A stretch of DNA of 15,905 nucleotides from Planctomycetaceae bacterium (GTDB lineage: Bacteria; Planctomycetota; Planctomycetia; Pirellulales; JAEUIK01): contig JAEUIK010000159.1 in the NCBI GenBank assembly GCA_016793185.1, positions 1 to 15,905 of the forward strand, in the 5' to 3' direction. A program made the position numbers and the translations under genes. Shown one piece after another: positions 1 through 7,097 of the stretch (positions within the stretch are counted from its first letter, which is position 1; every line of letters begins with the position of its first letter). Under the pieces are notes generated by a model, which searched no databases, was not told the DNA's origin, and was given only the letters and a program-made list of their open reading frames with translations.

Positions 1-513
1 CGCATCGACTTGGCCGTCAGTTGCTGGGGGTTGAACTCGAATCCGTTCGATTGCTGGCTCGCCGCTCGCGGCCTGGGCCCGATGGCGCTGAGGGTCGAGC
101 GTTCGAATGACAACGCCCTGGCCGCGGCCCGTTTCCTGGCGAGCAAGCTGCCCGCCGGTTCGGTCTGCTATCCGGGTCTGCCCGAGCATCCCGACCATCC
201 GCGCGCGCAGCGGGAGTTCGGCGGCCAGCCGGGTGCGGGGGCGCGATTCGGTTCGATGGTTACGTTCACGCTCCCCGGTGGAACGCCGGCCGCTACGGCC
301 TTTATCCAACGGGCATCACGCATTCCGTTCAGCCCCTCGCTGGGCGACCTGAGCACGACCTTGAGCCACCCGGAATCGACCAGCCACCGGGGCCTGACCG
401 CAGCCGAGCGAGAACGACTCGGCATCTTCGGCGGCACGATCCGCCTGTCGGTCGGCATCGAATCGCCCGAGTGGGTGACCGCCGGGCTCGCCGAGGGATT
501 GGGATCGCTGTAG
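1..513 (+). CDS. PLP-dependent Cys/Met metabolism enzyme, C-terminal part
   Basis: This is the 3' part of a trans-sulfuration-type PLP enzyme (cystathionine gamma-synthase, cystathionine lyase or O-acetylhomoserine sulfhydrylase family). The reading frame is open from base 1, so the N-terminal half, including the PLP-binding lysine, lies outside the window; 170 residues remain. Visible family marks in order are NSNPFDCWLAARGL (the PFD.WL..RGL segment at the start of the C-terminal domain), YPGLPEHPDH, the SLGD...SHP..TSHR stretch near the active site, and the closing RLSVGIE, whose Arg binds the substrate carboxylate in this fold. The spacing of these motifs is normal and the stop is TAG at 511-513. 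The family is clear, but the exact reaction cannot be settled from this half. Nothing in the window suggests co-transcription with infA, which starts 400 bases downstream. Confidence 0.85.
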   Translation, partial: RIDLAVSCWGLNSNPFDCWLAARGLGPMALRVERSNDNALAAARFLASKLPAGSVCYPGLPEHPDHPRAQREFGGQPGAGARFGSMVTFTLPGGTPAATAFIQRASRIPFSPSLGDLSTTLSHPESTSHRGLTAAERERLGIFGGTIRLSVGIESPEWVTAGLAEGLGSL

Positions 514-570
514 TCGTCCCGCGCGAGCATCGATCCGAGCGTCTGCTGCCGCCGGCCGCGTTTTCCGTAA

Positions 571-684
571 CTGGCCGTTACTTCTCTAGCTGGCCTCTAC
601 TTCTGTGGCTGGCCTCCGCTTCTGTGGCTGGCCTCTACTTCTGTGGCTGGCCTCCGCTTCTGTGGCTGGCCTCTCCGAGGCCGG
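571..684. repeat. Tandem array of a 19-base repeat
   Basis: Six head-to-tail units start at 571, 590, 609, 628, 647 and 666. The four central units (590-665) alternate between CTGGCCTCTACTTCTGTGG and CTGGCCTCCGCTTCTGTGG, so the exact period is 38. The first unit is degenerate. The last keeps only CTGGCCTC and then runs into a GGCCTC-TCC-GAGGCC hairpin (668-682). Because 19 is not a multiple of three, the array cannot encode a repeated peptide in one frame, so I treat the short open frames across it as chance. Together with the palindrome at 762-780 it fills the gene-free stretch between the PLP enzyme and infA (514-915). Confidence 0.85.
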
Positions 685-761
685 CCTTCGAAATCCTGCG
701 TTCGAAGTCCGCTGAGTCGGCCAGCTGGCGTTAGCGGGTGCAAAGCCTACCAGCGTGCCGA

Positions 762-780
762 CCGAGGCCACTGGCCTCGG
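762..780. repeat. Perfect 9-base palindrome, REP-like
   Basis: CCGAGGCCA, one base, TGGCCTCGG form a perfect inverted repeat. It is followed by CTACAGAAAA. The words TGGCCTC and ACAGAA also make up the 19-base tandem units upstream (the latter as TTCTGT), which suggests that both belong to one dispersed intergenic repeat family. It lies about 135 bases before infA. There is no T-run after it on either strand, so it is not a standard intrinsic terminator, although it could fold in RNA. Confidence 0.65.
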
Positions 781-818
781 CTACAGAAAATCCCCCTGTC
801 AGGCTTTCGTTCCGCGCC

Positions 819-846
819 TGGACTCCGTCCCCCTAAATGGTATGCT
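819..846 (+). promoter_or_regulatory. Possible sigma-70-type promoter of infA
   Basis: TGGACT (819-824), 16 bases, then TATGCT (841-846), each matching the consensus at 4 of 6 positions. This would start transcription near 853 and give infA a leader of about 60 bases. It is the best-looking site between the repeats and infA, but a weak match. Confidence 0.35.
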
Positions 847-915
847 TACAGAACTTTACGAGCAGGGGTCAGGGCACATTCCCGGCGCGCGGCCGGCACA
901 CTCATGAGAAACGGT

Positions 916-1143
916 ATGGCGGAGAAACAAAAAGAAGAAGCTCTCGAAGTCGACGGCGTCGTCACGCAGGCGCTCGCCAACACGCGCTTTCGCGTCACGA
1001 TCGAAGGGGGCCATGAAGTCATCGCCCACGTCGCCGGACGGATGCGCAAGAACTTCATTCGCATCGTGCCGGGCGACAAGGTTCGCGTCGAGCTCTCTCC
1101 CTACGACCTGACCAAGGGTCGGATCACATTCCGCGAACGCTAA
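916..1143 (+). CDS. infA: Translation initiation factor IF-1
   Basis: IF-1 is a small OB-fold protein that binds the 30S A site during initiation together with IF-2 and IF-3. The 75-residue product has the family core: VDGVV at the start, GGHEVIAHVAGRMRKN in the middle (E. coli has GHVVTAHISGKMRKN), then IRIVPGDKVRVELSPYDL and TKGRI near the end. I chose the ATG at 916 (MAEKQ...) because it gives nearly the family length of about 72. An ATG at 904 would add four residues (MRNG). Neither start has a convincing Shine-Dalgarno sequence, and open frame further upstream runs into the repeats and is not likely translated. The gene is monocistronic here and converges with the sulfatase. Confidence 0.95.
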   Translation: MAEKQKEEALEVDGVVTQALANTRFRVTIEGGHEVIAHVAGRMRKNFIRIVPGDKVRVELSPYDLTKGRITFRER

Positions 1144-1147
1144 ATCG

Positions 1148-1193
1148 CGCGCGTCGAACCGCGCGGGCCGCGAACTGCTCTGCGGCGTGCCGC
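1148..1193. terminator. GC-rich hairpins between convergent infA and sulfatase genes
   Basis: Two hairpins lie in the 72-base convergent gap: CGCGCG (1148-1153) with CGCGCG (1160-1165), and GCGGC (1182-1186) with GCCGC (1189-1193). Neither is followed by a T-run on either strand, so intrinsic termination is uncertain. The position suggests a bidirectional end for both transcripts. Confidence 0.25.
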
Positions 1194-1215
1194 GCGTGAG
1201 TCTTGAATTGGGCCA

Positions 1216-2691
1216 TTACCCGCCCGTGGCGACTCTGCCCGGCGGGCGCACTCCTTGTCCCACGCGCTGGGTGAGCGAATCACCGAGATCCTCGCGCGCC
1301 TGTTCAGCCAAAGCTTCGAGTTCGCGCACCACTTCGGGATGCGCGGCGGCGACGTCGTGCTGTTCGCCGCTGTCGGACTCCAGGTCGTACAGCTCGGGCT
1401 GAGCGATCTTGCGAACTTCGTAGGGGGCGGGCTGGCCACCTTGGCCGCCCGGCTTGCCGCCGAGCGTGCGGTACTGGTGGGCGAGCTGCAGCTTCCACTT
1501 CCCGCGCATCACCGCCTGCAGTTCGTTATCGGCGAAATAGAAATAGAAAGAGTCGTGCGGCGATTTGGCGCCGGCGGCGCCGCTCAACAGTGGCCAGATA
1601 TCCAGCCCATCGATCTTGTGCGCGGGGAGCCTGGCCCCGACCAGGCCCGCGACGGTGGGCAAGATGTCGATCGTCATGGCCGGCTCGTGGCAGACGCTGC
1701 CGGGAGGAATCTTGCCGGGCCAGCGGGCGAGGAAGGGCTCGCGGACGCCGCCGTCCCAGCAGGTTCCCTTCCCCTCGCGCAGCGGACCGGCCGACCCGGC
1801 GTGTTCGCCGTAGCTGAGCCAGGGACCGTTGTCGGAGGTGAAGATCACTAGCGTATTCTCGGCTAGCGCGTGCTGGTCGAGCGCTGCGAGGATCTCGCCG
1901 ACGGACCAGTCGATTTCCGAAATCACATCGCCGAACAGTCCCCGGCTGGTCTTGCCGGCGAACTTGTCGCTCACATAGAGCGGCACGTGCGGCATGCTAT
2001 GCGGCACATAAAGGAAGAACGGCTCCTGGCGATGCCGCTCGATGAACGCGACCGCGTGTTCGGTGTACCAGGTAGTGAGCTGCTGTTGATGCTCGGCGGT
2101 GACCGCCGGGATCTTCACTTGGTCCTGCTCGATGAGGGGCAAATCGGGAAAGCCGCGCTTGCGCTGGGCCACGCCCGGCGGCAACTTCGCGTATTCGGGA
2201 TGCAGCGGCCACATGTCGTTCGAGTACGGGAGGCCAAAATATTCGTCGAAGCCGTTGTGCGTCGGCAGGAACTGGCGCTCGTGGCCGAGATGCCACTTGC
2301 CGAAGATGCCGGTCGCGTAGCCGCGCTGTTTGACCAGCTCGGCCAACGTCAACTCGTCGGCGTGGATGCCGACCTTGGCCTGCGGCCCCAGGGCCCCCTG
2401 GATGCTCACGCGGCTCGGGTAGCAGCCCGTCAGCAGCGCGGCGCGCGACGCCGAGCAGACCGGCTGCGCCGAGTAGAAACGGGTGAACTTGACCCCGTCG
2501 GCCGCCAGGCGATCGAGATGCGGCGTGCGATAGCCTTGCGCGCCAAACGCGCCAATGTCGCCATAGCCGAGGTCGTCGCAGAAGATCAGCACGATGTTCG
2601 GCGGCCGGTCTTCGGCCGCGCCGGCGCTGGCCACGAGCCCACCGAGCGCGAGAGCCGCGCCCCACAGCCAACCCATTCGGAGCAAAATCAT
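1216..2691 (-). CDS. Secreted arylsulfatase-like sulfatase (formylglycine type)
   Basis: This 491-residue enzyme should hydrolyse a sulfate ester in the periplasm or outside the cell; the substrate cannot be read from the sequence. A signal peptide covers about residues 1-26 (hydrophobic WLWGAALALGGLV, cleavage after SAGAA). DD at 39-40 are metal ligands. Cys79 in CSASR (79-83), followed by LLTG, is the Cys-type sulfatase signature whose Cys becomes formylglycine. Other active-site marks are GKWHLG (131-136), HSMPH (231-235), SDNG (286-289) and the C-terminal LYDLESD (434-440). Length is typical. GGAG ten bases before ATG 2691 supports this start; ATG 2676 is an alternative that keeps the signal. 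The gene is last in a minus-strand operon, 31 bases after the DUF2752 gene. No formylglycine-generating enzyme is in the window. Confidence 0.93.
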   Translation of the reverse strand: MILLRMGWLWGAALALGGLVASAGAAEDRPPNIVLIFCDDLGYGDIGAFGAQGYRTPHLDRLAADGVKFTRFYSAQPVCSASRAALLTGCYPSRVSIQGALGPQAKVGIHADELTLAELVKQRGYATGIFGKWHLGHERQFLPTHNGFDEYFGLPYSNDMWPLHPEYAKLPPGVAQRKRGFPDLPLIEQDQVKIPAVTAEHQQQLTTWYTEHAVAFIERHRQEPFFLYVPHSMPHVPLYVSDKFAGKTSRGLFGDVISEIDWSVGEILAALDQHALAENTLVIFTSDNGPWLSYGEHAGSAGPLREGKGTCWDGGVREPFLARWPGKIPPGSVCHEPAMTIDILPTVAGLVGARLPAHKIDGLDIWPLLSGAAGAKSPHDSFYFYFADNELQAVMRGKWKLQLAHQYRTLGGKPGGQGGQPAPYEVRKIAQPELYDLESDSGEQHDVAAAHPEVVRELEALAEQAREDLGDSLTQRVGQGVRPPGRVATGG

Positions 2692-2722
2692 CGGGCGAAT
2701 TCTCCGCGACGTGAGAAACCGG

Positions 2723-3175
2723 TCAGGAAAGCCGCGCGACCCATTGAATCAGCAGCGCGGCGCCCACCAAGGCCCAGCTCCAGACGAGCCAGGTCGGATT
2801 CAACTCGGGCAGCCCCCGGCGCAAGCGCCACAGCTGCAGCGACCGATAGGGAACTTGAAACGCCACCACGCCCCACACCAGAAAGCCGGCCGGATTGTAA
2901 CGCCAGGCGGCCGTGAACTCTCCGTGCATGATCGCGATGAACGAGCGAGTCATCCCGCAGCCGGGGCAGTTGAGGCCCAGCCACCGACGAGCGTAACACA
3001 GCTCGGGAAGCCGCACCCCGAGCCAGGGGGCGACCACGCGCGTTCCTTCCTCGGTCTCGAGCAGCAGGGCCAGCGCCAGCACCGCGAGCGCCAGTCCTCC
3101 CAACACCCAGTGCAGCGGGGCATCCCCGCGCCGCGCCGCGGGCGCGGCCCCGGCGCTGGCTGAGACCGTGGTCAT
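2723..3175 (-). CDS. DUF2752 family membrane protein
   Basis: This is a 150-residue small membrane protein of unknown function. The DUF2752 hallmark is clear: CPGCGMTR at 70-77, followed by a helix and HGEFTAAWRYNP (84-95). Hydrophobic segments lie at about 22-39, 96-109 and 128-146, with the Cys motif between the first two. The CPGCG pair resembles a metal or redox site, but no activity is established for the family that I can cite. The ATG start overlaps the stop of the upstream HEAT/TPR gene (ATGA at 3175-3172), so the two are probably translationally coupled; the sulfatase follows 31 bases later. This operon context links it to an envelope or export function only by inference. Confidence 0.9.
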   Translation of the reverse strand: MTTVSASAGAAPAARRGDAPLHWVLGGLALAVLALALLLETEEGTRVVAPWLGVRLPELCYARRWLGLNCPGCGMTRSFIAIMHGEFTAAWRYNPAGFLVWGVVAFQVPYRSLQLWRLRRGLPELNPTWLVWSWALVGAALLIQWVARLS

Positions 3176-5022
3176 GATTTGCTCTCGCCGCGGGCAGCGG
3201 CCAGCGCCTGGCGAAAGATCTCGAGCTGGCGCTTCATCTGCCCCGAGTGGGGCTCGCCGGCAACCGCCTGCTCTTGATACTTCACGGCGTTCTCGTAGTC
3301 CTTGAGTGCGTAGTAGCAGCGGCCGAGCGTATCGAGATAGCCCGCCTCGTTGGGGCGCAGTCGCAGCGATTCCTGCGAAGCCTTGAGGGCCTCCTCCAGT
3401 TCCCGATCGGTGTTGCTCAACAGCCAGGCGAGCTGGTTGTAGCCGTTCGCTTCGGCCGGATTTTGGGCGATTTGAGCCCGGAACTTGAGCGCCGCGTCGT
3501 CAATGAGCTTTTTGGTCTCGGTTCGCTGCGACTCGGATTGCTCGGGCAGGCGATAGAGCGCGATCAGGATATCGGCGTCGGTCGGATCGTCCTTGATCCC
3601 GGCGGCCAGCTCTTCGGCTTCCTTGGCGCGATCCTGCTGGCGCTGAAAGTGGCAGGCCCGATAGTAGTGCATGCGCGACGAGATCCACCGCTTGGCACCG
3701 TCGAGTGCCTTGGCAAACTCGGGCTGCCGATTGGCCGCCTGGGCAGCCTTATCGAGCCCCGCCAGGGCCTGTTCGAGCACGAGGCCGGCCGCGTCGTCGG
3801 CTTGCCGATCGTGGAGCAATTCGGCCAGGCGAAACTGCGCCGTGAGCGTATCGTTGTTGTCCGGCGGACCGATTTCGATCACCCGCCGCAGCTCGCGCTC
3901 CGACCACTCGGGCCAGCCTTTTTCGCGCAGCCAGACGGCGATTTGCAGATGTTGATGATTCTCGCCCGGGTTGAGTGCCAGGGCCTGAGCCGCCAGCTTT
4001 TCGGCCCCCGGGCTGTCCTCGCGGACGAGCCGGGCACCCGCCAGGCTGTAAGCCAGCTTGGCATCCTGCTCGAAGCGATTCGAGAACCGCGCGTGGAGCT
4101 GATCGAGCCCCTCCCACGCCTTGCGCTGGATCAGCCAGTCGACCAATTTGACGAGCGACTCAGTCTCGCCCGACTCGGTGGCGACCAGCCGGGCAATCGC
4201 GCCGTTGATCTCCTCCTGGCGCCCCAGTCGCTCCAAGAGCGCGATGTGGTAGCGCACGAGCGCGCCGAGAATCGCGTCGTCGGTCTCCTCGGGGCACTGG
4301 GCCAGGGTCTGCTCCTCGGCGTCGACCAGAGCCCGCCAGCGTTCGAGCGCACCGGCGGCATCCTGGTTGGCGGCCACATAGCAGCGGAGCCATTCCGCGG
4401 CCGGCCGCGCGCTGCGGCCAACCTGGCTGAGGATCACCTCGCCGCGGGCTGGCCAGGCGTCGGCGGGGAGATCCGGTTGTTCGATGAGCAGCACCGCGGC
4501 CTGCTTGGAGAGCGCCGGGAAGCGCTCGAAGCGCGCGACGCGACAGAGCGCGCCCACCCAGGGCCCCTCGGTGTTGGCCGCGATCCGCTTGATCCGCTCG
4601 CCGCGATTGGGCTGATCGAGTTGATCGTAGCCGTCCAGCAGCTGCTTGAGGGCCGGCGGGTCGCCGTCGCGCGTCCACTCGACGCGGATCAGCCGCACCA
4701 GATACTTGGCGCGGGAGGCGATCTCGATGTCTTCGTGATCTTGCGCTGCCGCGAGCGCATCGAACGCCTCGTAGCCGAGCTTGGCCAGCGCGGCCTGCGC
4801 CTGCTCGCGCACGAAAAACCGCTCGTGGCCGAGCTGCTCGATCAGCCGCGCCAGCTCGGCGTCGTCGACCGAGGGCTCAGCGCCGGGGTCTGGGGCGGCG
4901 GGCGCGCTCGACGGCGGCTCCTGGGCGAGCGCCGGCCTCACAACCCACAGGCTGGCGGCGACGATCGCCCAGCACCCCAGGCGCGCTATCCATCCGGCTC
5001 GTTCGCTCACCGCTCGGGGCAC
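3172..5022 (-). CDS. Secreted HEAT/TPR-repeat protein
   Basis: This is a 616-residue exported protein without a recognised enzymatic domain. I chose the GTG at 5022 because GGAG lies eight bases upstream (5034-5031) and the product then begins with a clean signal peptide: Arg-rich start, GCWAIVAASLWVV core, ALA cleavage before QEPP (about residue 33). The frame stays open to an ATG at 5166, but that start adds 48 residues ahead of the signal and falls within a likely promoter. A HEAT-like helical pair follows at about 55-112 (HERFFVREQAQAALAKLG, then DIEIASRAKYLVRLI). The middle is alpha-helical with many LxxLL-like and Ala-rich helices. The last 95 residues hold TPR units, including AGYLDTLGRCYYALKDYENA. 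This suggests a protein-binding scaffold in the periplasm. It is the first gene of the operon with DUF2752 and the sulfatase. Confidence 0.85.
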   Translation of the reverse strand: MPRAVSERAGWIARLGCWAIVAASLWVVRPALAQEPPSSAPAAPDPGAEPSVDDAELARLIEQLGHERFFVREQAQAALAKLGYEAFDALAAAQDHEDIEIASRAKYLVRLIRVEWTRDGDPPALKQLLDGYDQLDQPNRGERIKRIAANTEGPWVGALCRVARFERFPALSKQAAVLLIEQPDLPADAWPARGEVILSQVGRSARPAAEWLRCYVAANQDAAGALERWRALVDAEEQTLAQCPEETDDAILGALVRYHIALLERLGRQEEINGAIARLVATESGETESLVKLVDWLIQRKAWEGLDQLHARFSNRFEQDAKLAYSLAGARLVREDSPGAEKLAAQALALNPGENHQHLQIAVWLREKGWPEWSERELRRVIEIGPPDNNDTLTAQFRLAELLHDRQADDAAGLVLEQALAGLDKAAQAANRQPEFAKALDGAKRWISSRMHYYRACHFQRQQDRAKEAEELAAGIKDDPTDADILIALYRLPEQSESQRTETKKLIDDAALKFRAQIAQNPAEANGYNQLAWLLSNTDRELEEALKASQESLRLRPNEAGYLDTLGRCYYALKDYENAVKYQEQAVAGEPHSGQMKRQLEIFRQALAAARGESKS

Positions 5023-5030
5023 TGTGGTCA

Positions 5031-5034
5031 CTCC
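5031..5034 (-). promoter_or_regulatory. Ribosome binding site deciding the GTG start of the HEAT/TPR gene
   Basis: GGAG on the minus strand, eight bases before GTG 5022. It is the reason for preferring this start over the open-frame ATG at 5166. A second GTG (5031-5029) overlaps the site and is less well placed. Confidence 0.55.
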
Positions 5035-5161
5035 AGACTCGGTGGGATTGCGACCTCGACGGGCCGAAACGGCCCAGGTTGTGTCGCCGACGGGCCGGAA
5101 TCGGTTCATCCCGTGCGCCGCCGGCGGCAAGCTAGCAGCCGGACTTGCGTTCCGACTTGAC

Positions 5162-5191
5162 AGCATAACTGGGGCGCGAGCCGCACGGCAA
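5162..5191 (-). promoter_or_regulatory. Possible promoter of the HEAT/TPR-DUF2752-sulfatase operon
   Basis: On the minus strand, TTGCCG (5191-5186), an 18-base spacer and TATGCT (5167-5162) form a plausible sigma-70-type site. Transcription would begin near 5155, giving a leader of about 130 bases to GTG 5022. If real, it rules out the longest open-frame start at 5166. The remaining part of the 328-base divergent gap (5192-5350) shows no further convincing promoter or gene. Confidence 0.35.
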
Positions 5192-5350
5192 GCGCGCCCC
5201 GACCCGCGACGAAGCGGGCCGCCAGCCCCCGGCCGGCCGGCGGTTGCCCTTGGTGGGGCGGAGCCAACTCGTTAGAGTGTCCGCCGCTTTTCGGGACCCT
5301 CCCGCCGCGTTCGCGGACCGAGGGCTTCACTCCAGTGGAGTTGTGCCGCC

Positions 5351-6337
5351 GTGATTTCGCTTGTCCTCCCCTGCTACAACGAGAGCGCCGTCCTCGAGCT
5401 GACCTACAACACGCTCGTGAACGCCTCCAAGAACTGGGGCGACACGATCGAGATCATCCTCGTCGACGACGGCTCGCACGATGACACCTGGGAGCTGATC
5501 GAGGGGCTGGCGCGGCGCGACCGCCGTGTGCGCGGCTGCAAGCTCTCGCGCAACTTCGGCCACCAGGCCGCGGTCGGGGCCGGACTCGAAATGGCTGACG
5601 GCGACGCCGTGATCGTGCTCGACGCCGACTTGCAGGATCCCCCGGGCCTCATCGGCGAGATGCTCCAGAAATGGCGCCAGGGCTACGAAGTGGTCTACGC
5701 CCAACGCCGCAAGCGCGTCGGCGACCCCGCCTTCAAGCGGGTGATGACCAAGCTTTTCTATCGGCTGCTCGAACGGGCCAATAACTCAGCGTTCCCCCGC
5801 GATGTGGGAGATTTCGCCCTCCTCGACGCCAAGGTCGTGCAGACGCTGCGCGGGTTCAAGGAACACGCCGTCTTCTGGCGCGGGCTGCGCTGGTGGAGCG
5901 GCTTCAAACAGACCAACGTCCTCTTCGACCGCCCCGAACGCGCCCGCGGCGAAACGAAGTACACGCTGCGCAAACTCGCGCAACTGGGAATCGACGGGCT
6001 GTTGGCGCTCTCGCCGCTGCCGCCGCGGCTGCCGCTGTACGTCGGCGCTGCCACGCTCGCCCTGGCGGCCGGTTGCACGCTGGTTTGCGGCGGCGCGAAG
6101 CTCCTGGGCCAGGCCTCGATCGACTGGGCCACGCTCTTGCTCTCGCTGGCGCTGCTGTACGTGGCCGGCGCGCAGCTCTGTTGTCTCGGCGTGCTGGGAG
6201 AATACCTCAATCGCATCTATGCCGAGGTCCGCAATCGTCCGCGGTGGATCGTCTCGCAAGCGGTGGGCGAAGCGCTCTCGGCACGCCAGACGCCGCAAGT
6301 CTGGACCGGACCAGGCGGCCAATCGCTGGCCGGCTGA
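5351..6337 (+). CDS. Polyprenol-phosphate glycosyltransferase, GT2 (DPM1/GtrB-like)
   Basis: This membrane-bound GT-A enzyme likely moves a sugar from a nucleotide sugar to undecaprenyl phosphate on the inner face of the cytoplasmic membrane, for later use in envelope glycans. Motifs seen in 328 residues: VLPCYNE at the N-terminus, VDDGS (38-42) for the nucleotide, DADLQDPP (91-98) with the DxD-type metal site, GDFALLD (153-159), and RARGETKYT (197-205). The C-terminal part has two hydrophobic segments (about 228-246 and 260-281) and ends with the family's GEYLNRIYAEVRNRP. This arrangement is that of GtrB/ArnC-like enzymes. The start is GTG 5351; GGAG ten bases upstream lies inside a small palindrome, ACTCCA-G-TGGAGT (5329-5341). 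The gene ends 24 bases from the convergent thioredoxin gene. The sugar is unknown. Confidence 0.93.
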   Translation: MISLVLPCYNESAVLELTYNTLVNASKNWGDTIEIILVDDGSHDDTWELIEGLARRDRRVRGCKLSRNFGHQAAVGAGLEMADGDAVIVLDADLQDPPGLIGEMLQKWRQGYEVVYAQRRKRVGDPAFKRVMTKLFYRLLERANNSAFPRDVGDFALLDAKVVQTLRGFKEHAVFWRGLRWWSGFKQTNVLFDRPERARGETKYTLRKLAQLGIDGLLALSPLPPRLPLYVGAATLALAAGCTLVCGGAKLLGQASIDWATLLLSLALLYVAGAQLCCLGVLGEYLNRIYAEVRNRPRWIVSQAVGEALSARQTPQVWTGPGGQSLAG

Positions 6338-6361
6338 GTCGCAGTCCCCAGCGCGTGGCCG

Positions 6362-6970
6362 CTACGACTTTGGCGCAGCCAGCGCTTCTTTGACGAAGAC
6401 TTCGATCTCTTCTGGCGACAGCCCGCGATCGGGATCGGGGCCAAAGCTCTTCACGAGCTTCCCCTGACGGTCGTAGATGCGGTAGTGAGGCAGGGCCCCT
6501 CCCTCGATCTCGAGCACGTCGATGGCGTCGATGCCGTCGGTGCTGATGAGGTTTTCGATGTCGGCCCCCTTGGACTTGAGGAACTCCAGCGCTCCGGCCT
6601 GGCCGTCGGCGTCGTCGCAACTGACCGAGATCACGGCCAACCCTTGATCCCGGTATTTGTGGGCGAGTTCGAGCGTGTGCGGGAACTGCTCCTTGCAAGG
6701 CCCACACCAGGTGGCCCAGAAGTCGACCAGCACCACTTGCCCGGCATGTGCCTGGATCGCCGCCTCGAGCTGTGCCTTGTCGACCGGCTTGAGCGTGATT
6801 TCAGCGGTCGCCGCGGGAGCGGGCGCCGGCGAGGCTGGGCCCGTTGCTGCGGCCGCGGCGGCGGTTTCTCCCCCGGCCGGCGGCGCGGTTGGTTCTGGAG
6901 TGCAGCCCGCGACCGTCACGAGTGCCGCCATCGTCGCCGCCATGCCAAAATCGCGCCAAGCCGCCGCCAT
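6362..6970 (-). CDS. Thioredoxin-like (TlpA-type) lipoprotein
   Basis: This is a 202-residue membrane-anchored disulfide reductase-like protein facing the periplasm. The lipobox VAGC puts the lipidated Cys at residue 23. Residues 24-55 are a low-complexity Ala/Pro/Glu spacer, as in many planctomycete lipoproteins. The thioredoxin domain follows, with VVLVDFWATWCGPC (Cys89 and Cys92) and the cis-Pro at residue 161 (GGALPHYRIYD). The domain is full length. GAGGTG five bases before ATG 6970 supports this start; an in-frame ATG nine codons later would also leave a lipoprotein signal. It is divided from the upstream redoxin gene by an intrinsic terminator, so despite similar fold and strand they are probably separate transcripts. 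The partner is unknown; general thiol reduction or cytochrome-type maturation would fit the family. Confidence 0.92.
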   Translation of the reverse strand: MAAAWRDFGMAATMAALVTVAGCTPEPTAPPAGGETAAAAAATGPASPAPAPAATAEITLKPVDKAQLEAAIQAHAGQVVLVDFWATWCGPCKEQFPHTLELAHKYRDQGLAVISVSCDDADGQAGALEFLKSKGADIENLISTDGIDAIDVLEIEGGALPHYRIYDRQGKLVKSFGPDPDRGLSPEEIEVFVKEALAAPKS

Positions 6971-7012
6971 CTAAGCACCTCATGCAGATCGTCAAAGAGA
7001 GTGGAACGAACG

Positions 7013-7054
7013 AAAAAAGTCGCCGGCCGCGCCCCGCGGACACGACCGGCGACT
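7013..7054 (-). terminator. Rho-independent terminator of the redoxin gene
   Basis: On the minus strand AGTCGCCGG (7054-7046) pairs perfectly with CCGGCGACT (7026-7018), and six T residues follow (7018-7013). The loop contains a second small GC hairpin (CCGC/GCGG). It sits 44 bases after the redoxin stop codon and just before the thioredoxin lipoprotein gene. This is the only textbook intrinsic terminator I see in the window. Confidence 0.85.
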
Positions 7055-7097
7055 CGCTAATCCGAGCGCACGCTGCCGCCCTCAGGGGGCGACGTCG

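Noticed and set aside
571..684. CRISPR array
   Set aside because: Units of 19 bases are directly adjacent without spacers, and there are no cas genes nearby.
688..715. tRNA-like T-loop (GTTCGAAGTCC)
   Set aside because: The flanking bases do not form a T stem, and no acceptor or anticodon arm can be drawn.
471..734. Small Trp/Leu-rich open frame through the 19-base repeats
   Set aside because: It arises from the repeat read in shifting frames and overlaps the end of the PLP enzyme gene; no sign of translation.
1870..2916. Antisense open frame across sulfatase and DUF2752 genes
   Set aside because: It spans two real minus-strand genes with all their family motifs; codon-shadow artefact.
3247..5160. 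Long antisense open frame opposite the HEAT/TPR gene (637 codons)
   Set aside because: The sense product has a signal peptide, TPRs, a ribosome binding site and operon coupling; the antisense product has no recognisable features.
5157..5162. Plus-strand TTGACA as promoter of the glycosyltransferase gene
   Set aside because: The region 16-18 bases downstream is GC-only with no -10-like sequence.
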